Both the position numbers and the translations under genes were made by a program. This document shows positions 15,037-24,614 of a stretch of DNA of 64,000 nt, piece by piece; the stretch's first letter is position 1; every line of letters starts with the position of its first letter. The DNA lies in contig NZ_CP150290.1 in NCBI RefSeq assembly GCF_038051995.1, positions 2,904,001 through 2,968,000 on the forward strand, in the 5' to 3' direction. This stretch comes from Paenibacillus sp. FSL H8-0537. Lineage in GTDB: Bacteria > Bacillota > Bacilli > Paenibacillales > Paenibacillaceae. The notes under the pieces are model-generated. The model worked only from the letters and a program-made list of their open reading frames with translations. It had not been told where the DNA came from and ran no database searches.

Positions 15037-16827
15037 ATGAGGCTGCTGTCTAAAATATATCGTGCCATGCTGCACCCGTTTCGGCGCAGCATACGCAATA
15101 AGCTGATTTTAATTATGGTTGTTGTGTCGGCGCTGCCAATTGTAGCCGTAACTGCGCTTGCTGTGGATAATAACCGAAAGTCAATGGAGGCCGAGCTTAT
15201 TGGGACGAATGTGTCCAATATGAAATGGACGAGCATTTATCTCGGCGAACAATTTTCGCAAATGAACAGTCTGTTATATTCTGTTCTCATTAACCCGAAC
15301 CTGAATGATTATATTGCCAGCGAGGAGGATTCTGGGTTGTCGAGCCAGTTTTCAGCGCAGCGCAACATTGAGGATGCAATGGCCTCGCTGTTTTATTCGG
15401 GCAATCATTATATTTCGGGCATTGAGCTCTATTTGAAAAGAAGCGGCAAGCTGTTTACGATGAATGCGTCCCAGAACCAAATTAAAACGCTGGAAAGCAT
15501 ACCTGATCCTTACAATGAGCTGTTTAACCAGCAAAAGGATTTTATGATTAGAAACAGCCTGGAAGGCGATCGTTTTCAGCTGATACGCAGCATCAATCGG
15601 TTCGAAAACCGCGAAATTCTCGGCGGTATAACGCTAGAGGTGCGCTGGGCGATTCTCGACCAGACGCTCTCGCTGCTTAATCCGGCCAAAGACCAGACCG
15701 TGCTTATTGCCGGCCCAGACGGAGAAATTTTGTACCGAATGGGCAGCGAAGCCCTTTCGCCCGAGCAGGTTGCGGAAATCGTGAAGGGCGGTACAGAGCC
15801 CGGCTATGAGCGCAAGGCGGATGAATATGTATTTTACAATACGATTGATCCGATGAAGCTGAAGCTTATCAAAATTATTCCAATGAGCGCTATTAACCAA
15901 AGCGCACAAGCAACGATGCATTATGGAATATTGGTTGGAGCGATAACGGTTGCGGCGGCTATTATTATTGCCGTGCTGCTTGCTTGGCGCACAGCAAGGC
16001 CGATTGTGCTGCTTGCTCGCTCTATGCAAGGGCTGAGCCTTATTAAACAGGGAGATAAGCCGTTGAGTGGACGCATGGATGAAATTGGCTTGCTGGAGAC
16101 CAAGTTTTATAATATGTCGCATCGCATTAGAGAGCATATTAAGAGCGAATACAGCATGAATTTGGAAAAAAAGACAGCGGAGCTCAAGGCGCTGCAGGCG
16201 CAAATCAATCCGCATTTTTTACAAAACACGCTGCAAATGATCGGCAGCATGCTGTTTTCCAAAAAGCCCGCTGAAAGCTACGAAACGATTCGCTCGCTCA
16301 GCGAAATGTTCCGTTATGTCATTCGCGAGCCGGATGCCCTGGCTACGCTGAAGCAGGAGCTGGAGCATATGAACAATTACATGGTCATTCAGCAGCAGCG
16401 TTTTCAATCACGGCTGCAGTACAGCTTAGAGGTGGACGAGCAGCTGCTGCAAAGCCGGATTCCGAAGCTGACGCTGCAGCCCATCGTGGAAAATGCGTTT
16501 ATGCACGGGCTTGATTCGCAGGCTGGAGGCTGGGAGCTGGGTGTGAAGGTAGCTCAAGCTACATCCTCTGACGTCATTATTACAATTAGAGATAATGGCG
16601 TAGGGATGAGTGCTGAGCGGCTGAGGGAAGTACGCCAAAGGCTCAGCTATGCGGATGGAGAGGTTTGGACACATGGAGAGCGAATTGGGCTGGGCAATGT
16701 AGCCTCAAGGCTGCAAATGCATTTTGGCAAAGCGTACGGACTGACGATAGATAGTGAAGTCGGGGTTGGCACGCGTATAACCATCCATATACCTGGCGAC
16801 ATGCAAGGGGGAGAAATACATGATTAA
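15037..16827 (+). CDS. Sensor histidine kinase, YesM-type
   Basis: 596 residues. Helix 1 is near residues 22-45, an extracellular sensor spans about 46-290, helix 2 is about 292-318, a HAMP linker follows, then the histidine kinase region with INPHFLQNTLQMIG (phospho-accepting His near 396) and an ATPase domain with N box ENAFMHG and G box DNGVGMS. The paired response regulator gene overlaps by 8 bases. YesM-type sensors in Paenibacillus sense sugars outside the cell and switch on a neighbouring ABC transporter, which is exactly the arrangement here. Confidence 0.94.
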   Translation: MRLLSKIYRAMLHPFRRSIRNKLILIMVVVSALPIVAVTALAVDNNRKSMEAELIGTNVSNMKWTSIYLGEQFSQMNSLLYSVLINPNLNDYIASEEDSGLSSQFSAQRNIEDAMASLFYSGNHYISGIELYLKRSGKLFTMNASQNQIKTLESIPDPYNELFNQQKDFMIRNSLEGDRFQLIRSINRFENREILGGITLEVRWAILDQTLSLLNPAKDQTVLIAGPDGEILYRMGSEALSPEQVAEIVKGGTEPGYERKADEYVFYNTIDPMKLKLIKIIPMSAINQSAQATMHYGILVGAITVAAAIIIAVLLAWRTARPIVLLARSMQGLSLIKQGDKPLSGRMDEIGLLETKFYNMSHRIREHIKSEYSMNLEKKTAELKALQAQINPHFLQNTLQMIGSMLFSKKPAESYETIRSLSEMFRYVIREPDALATLKQELEHMNNYMVIQQQRFQSRLQYSLEVDEQLLQSRIPKLTLQPIVENAFMHGLDSQAGGWELGVKVAQATSSDVIITIRDNGVGMSAERLREVRQRLSYADGEVWTHGERIGLGNVASRLQMHFGKAYGLTIDSEVGVGTRITIHIPGDMQGGEIHD

Positions 16828-17881
16828 AGTTATGTTGGTTGACGATGAAAGCTGGGGACGGGATATTGTAAGGACGTTCGGCCGTTGGGAGGAACATGGC
16901 ATGGAGATCGTGGCCGAGGCGGAGGATGGGGAAGAGGCGCTGCGGCTTGCGGAGAAGCAAATGCCGCAGGTCATTATTACCGATATGAGAATGCCCGGCA
17001 TGGATGGCGTCAAGCTGCTCAATGAGCTGCATGAACGTTTGCCTCATATCCAAATTGTCGTCATTAGCGGCTATGATGACTTCAAATACATGCAGCATGC
17101 GATTCGCTGCCAAGCGGTAGATTATTTGCTCAAGCCGATTGATCCGAAGGAGCTGAACGCGGTACTTTCAAAATGTGCGTCGGGGCTCGCGGCTGCGGAG
17201 GAGAGCCGGCGCTTGCTAACGCTGGATCTCGAATGGCTGTTGTCGCTGACCTCGCTGAAGCAGCGGCTGCGCGCTAGGTTCAATGAACTGGACCGCGAAG
17301 GTCTGCTGGAGCTTTTCGGAGAGCTGGCGATTGATATGGAGAGCAGTGTCGCTGGCAAGCCGCAGCTGCTGGAGCGCGTCGTCCAAGAGCTGCTGCTCAT
17401 GCTTAAGGAGCTTCTGCTGACTAATTCATTGGAGGCAAATGCGGTAGATAGTGCCAGAGACGGGGCGGAGCTCGCCTCGAGCGCGAATGCAGCCGCTTTT
17501 CTGGCTGCCCGTTATGAGGATGCGCTGGAGCAGCTGATTCAGCAGCGAAAATTCAAGAAACGGCTTAATTTGGACGAGGTTAGGCAGTATATGGAAGCGC
17601 GGTTTGCCGAACCGATTTCACTGGAGCAGGTAGCTCGCGCTTTTTTCGTTAGCAAGGAGTACTTGAGTAAAACATTTAAACAGGAATACGGCTGCAATAT
17701 GACCGATTATATGCTGCAGCTTCGCATGGAGAAGGCGCGGGAGTGGCTGCTTGATGAAAAATTGCCAATTAAAACCGTTGCAGAAATGGCAGGCTATGAA
17801 GATGTCACGTATTTTTACCGTGTATTTAAAAAGCATTTCGGCATTGCCCCAGGAGAAATGCGGCGAGGCAGCGAGGATTGA
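16820..17881 (+). CDS. Response regulator, YesN-type with AraC output domain
   Basis: 353 residues. An N-terminal receiver domain holds the phosphorylation site Asp in IITDMRMPGMDG (about residue 55) and Lys in YLLKPID (about 105). A linker helix region follows, and a C-terminal AraC double HTH lies at about 255-350 (SLEQVARAFFVSKEYLSKTF, IKTVAEMAGYEDVTYFYRVF). It overlaps the sensor kinase gene. The likely target is the promoter at about 17.95 kb in front of the solute-binding protein gene. Confidence 0.94.
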   Translation: MIKVMLVDDESWGRDIVRTFGRWEEHGMEIVAEAEDGEEALRLAEKQMPQVIITDMRMPGMDGVKLLNELHERLPHIQIVVISGYDDFKYMQHAIRCQAVDYLLKPIDPKELNAVLSKCASGLAAAEESRRLLTLDLEWLLSLTSLKQRLRARFNELDREGLLELFGELAIDMESSVAGKPQLLERVVQELLLMLKELLLTNSLEANAVDSARDGAELASSANAAAFLAARYEDALEQLIQQRKFKKRLNLDEVRQYMEARFAEPISLEQVARAFFVSKEYLSKTFKQEYGCNMTDYMLQLRMEKAREWLLDEKLPIKTVAEMAGYEDVTYFYRVFKKHFGIAPGEMRRGSED

Positions 17882-17960
17882 TGCGGGCACATTGGACAAA
17901 TCGGACCACATTCAAATTGGTTTAAAAATGTCCAAGCGAACAGTCTAATTCTGTCCAATT

Positions 17961-17999
17961 AAACGCTTTCATAAATCAGATACAATGAAAGCGTAAACA
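17961..17999. promoter_or_regulatory. Inverted repeat with cre-like site in front of the ABC operon
   Basis: ACGCTTTCAT and ATGAAAGCGT form a perfect 10-base inverted repeat around AAATCAGATACA; the -10-like TACAAT (17981-17986) overlaps the right arm. TGAAAGCGTAAACA (17986-17999) matches the CcpA catabolite-response consensus at all but one position. No good -35 box is present, as expected for a promoter that needs an activator such as the YesN-type regulator. Confidence 0.55.
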
Positions 18000-18025
18000 A
18001 ACAAGCTTACGGGAGGTCATTACAG

Positions 18026-19324
18026 ATGAAAAAGAAGCTTTGGAAATCAGCGCTAAGCGCAGCATTAATTACAACACTGCTGGCAGGCTGCGGCTCGAAC
18101 AGCGGTACGGCAACCGATAATAGCGGAGAAACGACAGGCGAAGGCGGCGCGAAAACGGTTAAGCTCAAAATGTTTATCCCTCAGCCAAGGCTCAAAGAAA
18201 GCTACGATAAATACATTGCGCAATTTGTAGCGAAGGAAAAAGCCGAGAAAAACATTGATGTCCAAATACAGCTAGAAATGCCGACAGCCGACACGGCTCC
18301 GCAAATTTTGAAAACAAGACTGGCATCCAATGATGCCCCGGACATTTTCGCCGTGCATGCGATTAATGAAATTCCTTCCTTTTACAAAGCAGGCTACTTA
18401 GAAGACTTGTCTGGACAGCCTTTTGTAGACAAGCTGCTCGATAGCGTGAAGCCTTCCGTTACGACAACAGACGGTAAAATCGTTGCCGTTCCTACGGAAA
18501 CGCTGTCATGGGGATACATTTATAACAAAAAGATTTTTAAAGACCTTAGCTTGACGCCGCCAACCACTTTAACAGAAATGAAAGCGGTTATCGCGAAGCT
18601 GAAGGAAAACAATATAGCGCCATTCCTGCTTTCCTACAAGGAAGCATGGATTCCGCAGCTGTTCCTGCCGCTGGCAGTAGGCGCTATCTCGAATACGACA
18701 AATAAAGATTTTGTGGAAAGAATGAACAAGGACGAAGGCTCGTTCAGCGAATTGAAATCGATGTTCGAGGTGATCGATCTGGTCAACCAGAACGGTACGG
18801 ATAAAGCGATGGAGCTGGGCGGTGACGATGGTTCCGCAGCTTTCGCATCAGGCAAAGCGGCCATGTGGGTTCAAGGTCCATGGTTCGCCGAGTCGATTCT
18901 TAAAGCGAATCCAGATATGGAATTTGGCGTAGCTCCACTGCCGATCAATGATGATCCTAATGCAACGATGATCAACCTAAGTACATCTATTTCGCTCGTT
19001 GTATCGAAAAACAGTGCGAACAAGGAAGTGGCGCTGGACTTCATTAACTACGTGCTCGATGACAAAGACTCAAATGCATTTTACGAAGAGCTTAAATTTA
19101 ATCCGGTTGCCAAAAATCATTCGTTCACCACCTATCCTTGGGTAGAGGATGCAATGATTTACGTTAAAGAAGGCAAATCGTATTTGGATCCTTCCGTCCC
19201 ACAAGCGGTTAAGGATGAGTCAGGCAAAGCGCTGCAATCGTACTACGCTGGACAACTGTCGCAGGACGGTGTTATAGCGGCACTCGACAAGGCATGGAAA
19301 TCGTTTAACAAAGTTAATAAATAA
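18026..19324 (+). CDS. Sugar ABC transporter solute-binding lipoprotein
   Basis: 432 residues with a lipoprotein signal peptide: Lys-rich start, hydrophobic core and lipobox LLAGC with the acylated Cys at 22. The mature part follows the family 1 extracellular solute-binding fold (DAPDIFAVHAINEIPSFYKAG, GKAAMWVQGPW). GGGAGG precedes ATG 18026. It captures an oligosaccharide at the outer face of the membrane for the two permeases downstream. No ATPase gene is present; such systems usually share an MsmK-like ATPase encoded elsewhere. Confidence 0.95.
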   Translation: MKKKLWKSALSAALITTLLAGCGSNSGTATDNSGETTGEGGAKTVKLKMFIPQPRLKESYDKYIAQFVAKEKAEKNIDVQIQLEMPTADTAPQILKTRLASNDAPDIFAVHAINEIPSFYKAGYLEDLSGQPFVDKLLDSVKPSVTTTDGKIVAVPTETLSWGYIYNKKIFKDLSLTPPTTLTEMKAVIAKLKENNIAPFLLSYKEAWIPQLFLPLAVGAISNTTNKDFVERMNKDEGSFSELKSMFEVIDLVNQNGTDKAMELGGDDGSAAFASGKAAMWVQGPWFAESILKANPDMEFGVAPLPINDDPNATMINLSTSISLVVSKNSANKEVALDFINYVLDDKDSNAFYEELKFNPVAKNHSFTTYPWVEDAMIYVKEGKSYLDPSVPQAVKDESGKALQSYYAGQLSQDGVIAALDKAWKSFNKVNK

Positions 19325-19427
19325 TTAAATAAAGAAAGAAGGAATGGCGGCAGGGTGGATAAGGCGCGAGGCGCGTCTCCCACCCTGCCATGCCTTCCCA
19401 TCATCATCTTAGGAGAGGTGAGCAACC

Positions 19428-20315
19428 GTGCCAATGAAGGGTGTTTTAAAAAGATATGTATCGCTGCTGGCCTTCGTCGCGCCTGCATTTATTTTGTACG
19501 CCATTTTTCTGCTAATTCCGACTCTTGGCGGTATGTATTACAGCTTTACAGATTGGAATGGACTGAATACGAACTATCAATTTATCGGTCTCGAAAATTT
19601 TGTGGAGGCGCTGAAGGACGACCCGGATTTTGTCCACTCGCTGCTGTTCACATTAAAATATGTGCTGTATATGCTTGTGCTGCAAAATGTAATCGCGCTG
19701 CTGCTTGCTGTTCTCATTGAATCGCGGAGCAAAAGCAAAGGATTTTTCCGCACGATATTTTTCATGCCGAACATGATCAGTATTATTATTAGCGCCTTTA
19801 TGTGGACATTCGTGTTCACTCAAGTGCTGCCGCAGCTGGCGGAAAAAACAATGTTTACCTTCCTGGATCAATCCTGGGTTGGCGATCCTAAGTTTTCCTT
19901 CTATGCCATTCTGATTATCTCGCTCTGGAATGGCGTCGGCTACATGATGATTATTTATTTGGCGGGTCTGCAAGGAGTGCCGCAAAGCTTGATGGAGGCG
20001 GCCATTATTGATGGAGCGAATCCGCTGCAGCGCTTTATGAAGGTTACGCTGCCGATGATTACACATGCGATCACGATTTGCTTCTTCTTGACGCTGAACG
20101 GGGCTTTTAAGGTGTTCGAGGTCGTATATGGCTTTACGGGCGGAGGTCCGGGCCGGTCGACGCAGGTGATTACGATGAATATTTATGAAGAGGCCTTTTC
20201 GAATAATTTCCGCTATGGCTATGCCAGTGCGAAATCGGTCATTTTATTCATTATCGTCTTGATTTTCACACTCATCCAAATTGCAGTCATGAAAAGAAAA
20301 GAGGTGGAGGCATGA
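19428..20315 (+). CDS. Sugar ABC transporter permease (MalF/UgpA type)
   Basis: 295 residues, six transmembrane helices. The EAAIIDGANPLQRFMKVTLP stretch near residue 190 is the EAA loop that contacts the ATPase. GTG 19428 is preceded by AGGAGAGG eight bases upstream. Its stop overlaps the start of the partner permease (ATGA). Probably a di- or oligosaccharide importer subunit. Confidence 0.94.
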   Translation: MPMKGVLKRYVSLLAFVAPAFILYAIFLLIPTLGGMYYSFTDWNGLNTNYQFIGLENFVEALKDDPDFVHSLLFTLKYVLYMLVLQNVIALLLAVLIESRSKSKGFFRTIFFMPNMISIIISAFMWTFVFTQVLPQLAEKTMFTFLDQSWVGDPKFSFYAILIISLWNGVGYMMIIYLAGLQGVPQSLMEAAIIDGANPLQRFMKVTLPMITHAITICFFLTLNGAFKVFEVVYGFTGGGPGRSTQVITMNIYEEAFSNNFRYGYASAKSVILFIIVLIFTLIQIAVMKRKEVEA

Positions 20316-21139
20316 GAAACAGAAGCGCGAGCTCGTTATTTATTACGCTGTTTCTTACGATCGGAGCCGCCATTTCCTTCTTCCCGATTTATATGGCTAT
20401 TGCCAATTCATTTAAAACGCAGGGAGAAATGTTTCAATCCTTCGTAGCTTTGCCGTCTGCGCCGACCTTTGACAACTACGTGCAGGCCTTTCACAAAATC
20501 AATATGCTTAGCAGCACGCTGAATTCGGTAATTGTATCGGTGCTGGGCATCGGCGGCATCGTGTTCTGCGCGGCGCTGGCAGGCTATAAGCTGTCAAGGA
20601 CACCAGGCAAGGCGAGCGCAGCGATCTTTTTCCTATTCGTCGCTTCGATGCTCGTGCCGTTTCACTCGATTATGATTCCGCTTACCCGCATGGCGAACAG
20701 CTTGTCTGTGCAGGGCACTACTTATGGCTTGGCACTCATTTACATTGGACTAGGCGTCAATATGGCCGTTTTTCTATACCACGGCTTCGTAAAATCGATT
20801 CCGCGCGAGCTGGAGGAAGCGGCTCATATGGACGGCTGCGGCGAGTTCCAGACGTTTTTCCGGATTATTTTTCCGCTGCTGCTGCCGATTACGGTGACGA
20901 TTGCCATTCTCGATTTCCTATGGATTTGGAATGACTTCCTGCTGCCGATGCTGATGCTGACGGATTCGGATCATTATACGCTCATTTTGTCCACGAACAC
21001 ATTGTTTGGCGAATACAACAAGGAATGGACGCTCATCCTCGCTTCGCTTGTATTGACGGCGATTCCTGTTATTATTATTTATGCCTTCTTCCAGCGCTTT
21101 ATTATGGAAGGCATTACAGAAGGAGCAGTGAAGGGCTAA
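20312..21139 (+). CDS. Sugar ABC transporter permease (MalG/UgpE type)
   Basis: 275 residues, six helices, with the EAA loop ELEEAAHMDGCGEFQTFFRI near residue 170. It overlaps the upstream permease by 4 bases, and its stop shares bases with the ATG of the GH42 gene (TAATG). The tight coupling means the hydrolase acts on what this transporter imports. Confidence 0.94.
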   Translation: MRNRSASSLFITLFLTIGAAISFFPIYMAIANSFKTQGEMFQSFVALPSAPTFDNYVQAFHKINMLSSTLNSVIVSVLGIGGIVFCAALAGYKLSRTPGKASAAIFFLFVASMLVPFHSIMIPLTRMANSLSVQGTTYGLALIYIGLGVNMAVFLYHGFVKSIPRELEEAAHMDGCGEFQTFFRIIFPLLLPITVTIAILDFLWIWNDFLLPMLMLTDSDHYTLILSTNTLFGEYNKEWTLILASLVLTAIPVIIIYAFFQRFIMEGITEGAVKG

Positions 21140-23139
21140 TGGATAAATTATTATATGGGGTTGCTTATTACGATGAATATATGCCATACGACAGACTGAA
21201 TGAAGATATTCGCATGATGAAGGAAGCGGGCATTAACGTAGTCCGCATTGCCGAATCGACTTGGAGCACGCATGAGCCGCAAAATGGCGTATTCGATTTT
21301 AGCTCCGTAGACCGCGTACTGGATGCCATGCATGAGGCGGGTATCCATGTTATCGTTGGCACGCCGACGTATGCGATTCCGACGTGGATGGTCAAGGAGC
21401 ATCCAGATGTGCTTGCGGTAACGGCGGCGGGGCCAGGCAAATACGGCGCGCGTCAAATTATGGACATTACGCATCCGGTATACTTGTTCCATGCTGAGCG
21501 GATCATTCGCAAGCTGATTGAGCGCGTCAGCAAGCATCCAGCGGTTATCGGCTATCAGACAGATAATGAGACGAAGCATTATGGCACGGCTGGGCCGAAT
21601 GTGCAGCTGCGCTTCGTCAAATATATGCGTGATACTTACGAGACGCTCGGCCGCGTCAATGAGCTGTTCGGTCTCGATTATTGGAGCAACCGCATTAACA
21701 GCTGGGAGGACTTCCCATCGGTTGTCGGGACCATTAACGGCAGCCTAGGAGCAGAGTTCGCTAAGTTTCAACGCGGGCTGGTTAATGAGTTTCTTGCATG
21801 GCAGGTAGGCCTTGTCAATGAATACAAGCAGCCGGGGCAGTTCGTGACGCAAAACTTCGATTTTGAATGGCGCGGTTATTCCTTTGGCGTGCAGCCTTCG
21901 GTCAACCATTTCGAAGCGGCGGTGCCATTCGATATTGCTGGCGTAGACATCTATCATCCGTCACAGGATGAGCTGACGGGCATTGAAATTTCCTTCGGCG
22001 GCGACATGACGCGTTCGCTGAAGGGCAGCAACTATTTGGTGCTGGAAACGCAGGCACAGGCATTCCCGCATTGGACGCCCTATCCAGGGCAGCTGCGGCT
22101 GCAGGCGTTCAGCCATGTGGCATCCGGAGCAGATATGGTCGCCTATTGGCACTGGCACTCGATCCATAACTCATTTGAAACGTATTGGAAAGGGCTGCTC
22201 AGCCATGATTTTCTGCCTAATCCGGTTTATAACGAAGCCGGAACGATCGGACGGGATTTTGCCCGCCTGAGCGATGAACTGGTGCATTTGCGCAAGCAAA
22301 ACAACGTTGCTGTTATGGTGAGCAATGAAGCGCTGACGGCGATGGAATGGTTCAAGCTGCCGGACGGCAAATTGTACAATGATGTTGTGCGCTGGCTGTA
22401 TGACGAGCTGTACAAAATGAACATCGGCTGCGATTTTATTACGCCAGCTTGCGAGCAACTGGATGATTACAAAGTGGTTGTTGTTCCGGCTTTGTATGCG
22501 GTACCGGATCTGGCGCTTGAGCGGCTAAATGCTTTTGTGGAGCAGGGCGGACATGCCGTTTATTCGTTCAAAAGCGGCTTTGCGGACGAGCGGATTAAAG
22601 TACGGACCTCGCAGCAGCCAGGTATTATTGGCCAGGCGTGCGGCGTCGGCTACAGCCTGTTTATTGATCCAAAAAATGTCGGGCTGAAGGGTGCGGGGCT
22701 TGCGGCAGCGCCAGGAACGGTTACAAGCTGGATGGAGCTGTTGACTCCGCTCACAGGGGACGTCGAAGTGCTGGCGCATTACGACCATCCACAGTGGGGC
22801 GAATATGCGGCCATTACCCGCAACCGCTACGGCAAAGGTACAGCAACTTACATCGGCTGTCTGACGGATGGAGCTTCGGCGCATGAGGTGCTGAAGGGCA
22901 CCGTTCAAGAGGCGGGATTATGGGGGGAAGATCAGCAGGTCAGCTTCCCGATCATCGTGAAGCAAGGGGTTAATCAGCAGGGAGCACAGCTGCGTTACTA
23001 TTTCAACTATTCGGCTGAGCCGGTATCCTTCGTTTATCCACATGCTGCGGGGCAAGAATTGCTGGAGGGCCGTGCGGTTAGCAGCGGCGAGCAGCTTACG
23101 CTTGCGCCGTGGGGCGTGCAAATTATTAAAGCCGGTTAG
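21139..23139 (+). CDS. Beta-galactosidase, glycoside hydrolase family 42
   Basis: 666 residues, close to the usual GH42 length. The start YGVAYYDEYMPYDRLNEDIR is typical; the acid/base Glu is in YQTDNE (about residue 144) and the nucleophile Glu in LVLETQ (about 302). A trimerisation domain and a C-terminal beta domain follow. There is no signal peptide. The longer open frame upstream (from 21025) is overlap with the permease gene; the TAATG junction fixes the start. It removes terminal beta-galactose (or alpha-arabinose in some members) from imported oligosaccharides. Confidence 0.94.
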   Translation: MDKLLYGVAYYDEYMPYDRLNEDIRMMKEAGINVVRIAESTWSTHEPQNGVFDFSSVDRVLDAMHEAGIHVIVGTPTYAIPTWMVKEHPDVLAVTAAGPGKYGARQIMDITHPVYLFHAERIIRKLIERVSKHPAVIGYQTDNETKHYGTAGPNVQLRFVKYMRDTYETLGRVNELFGLDYWSNRINSWEDFPSVVGTINGSLGAEFAKFQRGLVNEFLAWQVGLVNEYKQPGQFVTQNFDFEWRGYSFGVQPSVNHFEAAVPFDIAGVDIYHPSQDELTGIEISFGGDMTRSLKGSNYLVLETQAQAFPHWTPYPGQLRLQAFSHVASGADMVAYWHWHSIHNSFETYWKGLLSHDFLPNPVYNEAGTIGRDFARLSDELVHLRKQNNVAVMVSNEALTAMEWFKLPDGKLYNDVVRWLYDELYKMNIGCDFITPACEQLDDYKVVVVPALYAVPDLALERLNAFVEQGGHAVYSFKSGFADERIKVRTSQQPGIIGQACGVGYSLFIDPKNVGLKGAGLAAAPGTVTSWMELLTPLTGDVEVLAHYDHPQWGEYAAITRNRYGKGTATYIGCLTDGASAHEVLKGTVQEAGLWGEDQQVSFPIIVKQGVNQQGAQLRYYFNYSAEPVSFVYPHAAGQELLEGRAVSSGEQLTLAPWGVQIIKAG

Positions 23140-23177
23140 GTCGAGAAAAGAAGTAAAGCTGGCGTGACGCTTACTTT

Positions 23178-23279
23178 CAAATATAAGAATTTATAAGCTT
23201 CACCCTTATAAATAGGCTTATATTTTTCGGACTGAAACGCGCCGCGCCTCCAGAGGACGGCGACAGCCGTTTCACCTTG
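23178..23279. repeat. Composite palindromic repeat, single copy (23 kb)
   Basis: An AT-rich inverted repeat (AAATATAAG...CTTATATTT, about 23179-23225) is joined to a GC-rich block (CGGACTGAAACGCGCCGCG through GACAGCCGTTTCACCTT). The GC block matches the middle unit of the 36.2-36.5 kb array almost base for base. It has no open frame. Confidence 0.8.
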
Positions 23280-23286
23280 GCATTTG

Positions 23287-23308
23287 CGAAAGGCGTCACG
23301 CCTTTTTA
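23287..23308 (+). terminator. Short intrinsic terminator after GH42
   Basis: AAAGGCG-TCA-CGCCTTTTT (23289-23307) is a small hairpin with T run downstream of the GH42 gene and the composite repeat. Confidence 0.6.
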
Positions 23309-23426
23309 TGGTTCGGATACTTTTGTGAAAAATGGTGTTTTGCCCGATGCCGACATTCCTCTTGTATTCATAAGATAGTGGAATAGGATAGCCATTATCC
23401 AAATATGAGAGAATGCGGAGGGAGCC

Positions 23427-24542
23427 ATGAATAAGGTCGCCTTCATTACAGGTGTGACAGGACAAGACGGCATGTATTTAACCGAACTGCTGCTGGCGAA
23501 AGGATACATCGTTCACGGTTTGAGACGGCGCAGCTCGCTGGCGAATACGGGGCGAATCGACCGAATTGTGGACGAAGCGAATCGTGTAGAGCAGCGGCTC
23601 CATCTACATTATGGGGATTTGACAGATTCAACGAACTTGGTGAGGCTGGTGCAGGACATTCAGCCGGATGAAATTTATAATTTGGCGGCGATGAGCCATG
23701 TGCATGTCAGCTTTGATATGCCGGAATATACGGCGAATGCCGATGGTATCGGTACTTTGCGCCTGCTCGAAGCCATTAGGCTGCTTGGTCTGACCGATAA
23801 AACGAAAATTTATCAGGCATCCACATCAGAGCTGTACGGACTTGTGCAGGCGGTTCCGCAAAGCGAGACGACACCGTTTTATCCACGCAGCCCTTACGCG
23901 GTCGCCAAGCTGTATGGCTATTGGATTACGGTCAATTACCGGGAAGCCTACGGCATGTATGCCTGTAACGGCATCTTGTTCAACCACGAAAGCCCGGTAC
24001 GTGGAGAAACGTTCGTCACACGAAAAATAACCCGTGCCGTCGCCCGCATTGCCTCTGGCCTTCAGCAGACGCTGGAGCTGGGCAACTTGTCGGCCCAGCG
24101 CGACTGGGGGCATGCGCGAGATTATGTAGAAGCGATGTGGCGCATTCTCCAGCAAAACGAGCCGGAGGATTATGTCATAGCCACTGGGCAGACAACAGAG
24201 GTGCGTGAGTTTGTGCGGCTCGCTTTTGCCGAGGCAGGCATCGAGGTCGCTTTTACCGGCGAAGGAGCGGATGAGCTGGGCCATGTGGTCAGCTGCAAGC
24301 GTCCGGAATACCAGCTTCCAGTTGGCCAATTGGTCGTCCAGGTTAATCCGCGATATTACCGCCCGACCGAGGTGGAGCTACTGCTTGGCGACCCGGGAAA
24401 AGCGCAGGCGAAGCTTGGCTGGACCCCAGCCAGCAGCCTTGCTGATCTCGTCAAGGATATGGTCGCCGCCGATTTGGAGGAGACGCAGCGTGTAGCGGAT
24501 TTGCGCAAGCTGGGCTATGATGTAAGTTTGGATTTGGAATAG
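23427..24542 (+). CDS. gmd: GDP-mannose 4,6-dehydratase
   Basis: 371 residues of an extended short-chain dehydrogenase. [15 protein letters not shown] (residues 9-23) binds NADP; the catalytic Thr/Ser-Glu are in [10 protein letters not shown], and the Tyr-Lys pair in [23 protein letters not shown] is a typical Gmd signature. It makes GDP-4-keto-6-deoxy-mannose, the shared precursor of GDP-D-rhamnose (with rmd at 39.6 kb) and GDP-perosamine (with the aminotransferase at 27-28 kb). GGAGGGAGCC precedes ATG 23427. A CATAAGATA element at 23369 resembles a SigK -10, but the AC at 23353 gives a short spacer, so sporulation control is only a possibility. Confidence 0.95.
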   Translation: MNKVAFITGVTGQDGMYLTELLLAKGYIVHGLRRRSSLANTGRIDRIVDEANRVEQRLHLHYGDLTDSTNLVRLVQDIQPDEIYNLAAMSHVHVSFDMPEYTANADGIGTLRLLEAIRLLGLTDKTKIYQASTSELYGLVQAVPQSETTPFYPRSPYAVAKLYGYWITVNYREAYGMYACNGILFNHESPVRGETFVTRKITRAVARIASGLQQTLELGNLSAQRDWGHARDYVEAMWRILQQNEPEDYVIATGQTTEVREFVRLAFAEAGIEVAFTGEGADELGHVVSCKRPEYQLPVGQLVVQVNPRYYRPTEVELLLGDPGKAQAKLGWTPASSLADLVKDMVAADLEETQRVADLRKLGYDVSLDLE

Positions 24543-24548
24543 ATTGAC

Positions 24549-24605
24549 AATAGCCCGCCGGATCACTGCAGCAAGTCAGCAGCTTCCGGCGGGCTATTGA
24601 TTTTG
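24549..24605 (+). terminator. Intrinsic terminator after gmd
   Basis: AATAGCCCGCCGGA pairs with TCCGGCGGGCTATT (ending 24598), followed by GATTTTGAG. The stem is nearly symmetric, so it may also serve the convergent minus-strand gene ending at 24615. Confidence 0.82.
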
Positions 24606-24614
24606 AGGAGTCGA

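Noticed and set aside
23353..23377. SigK promoter before gmd
   Set aside because: CATAAGATA fits the -10, but the AC element is 14 bases away rather than 16-17; not enough to list as a promoter.
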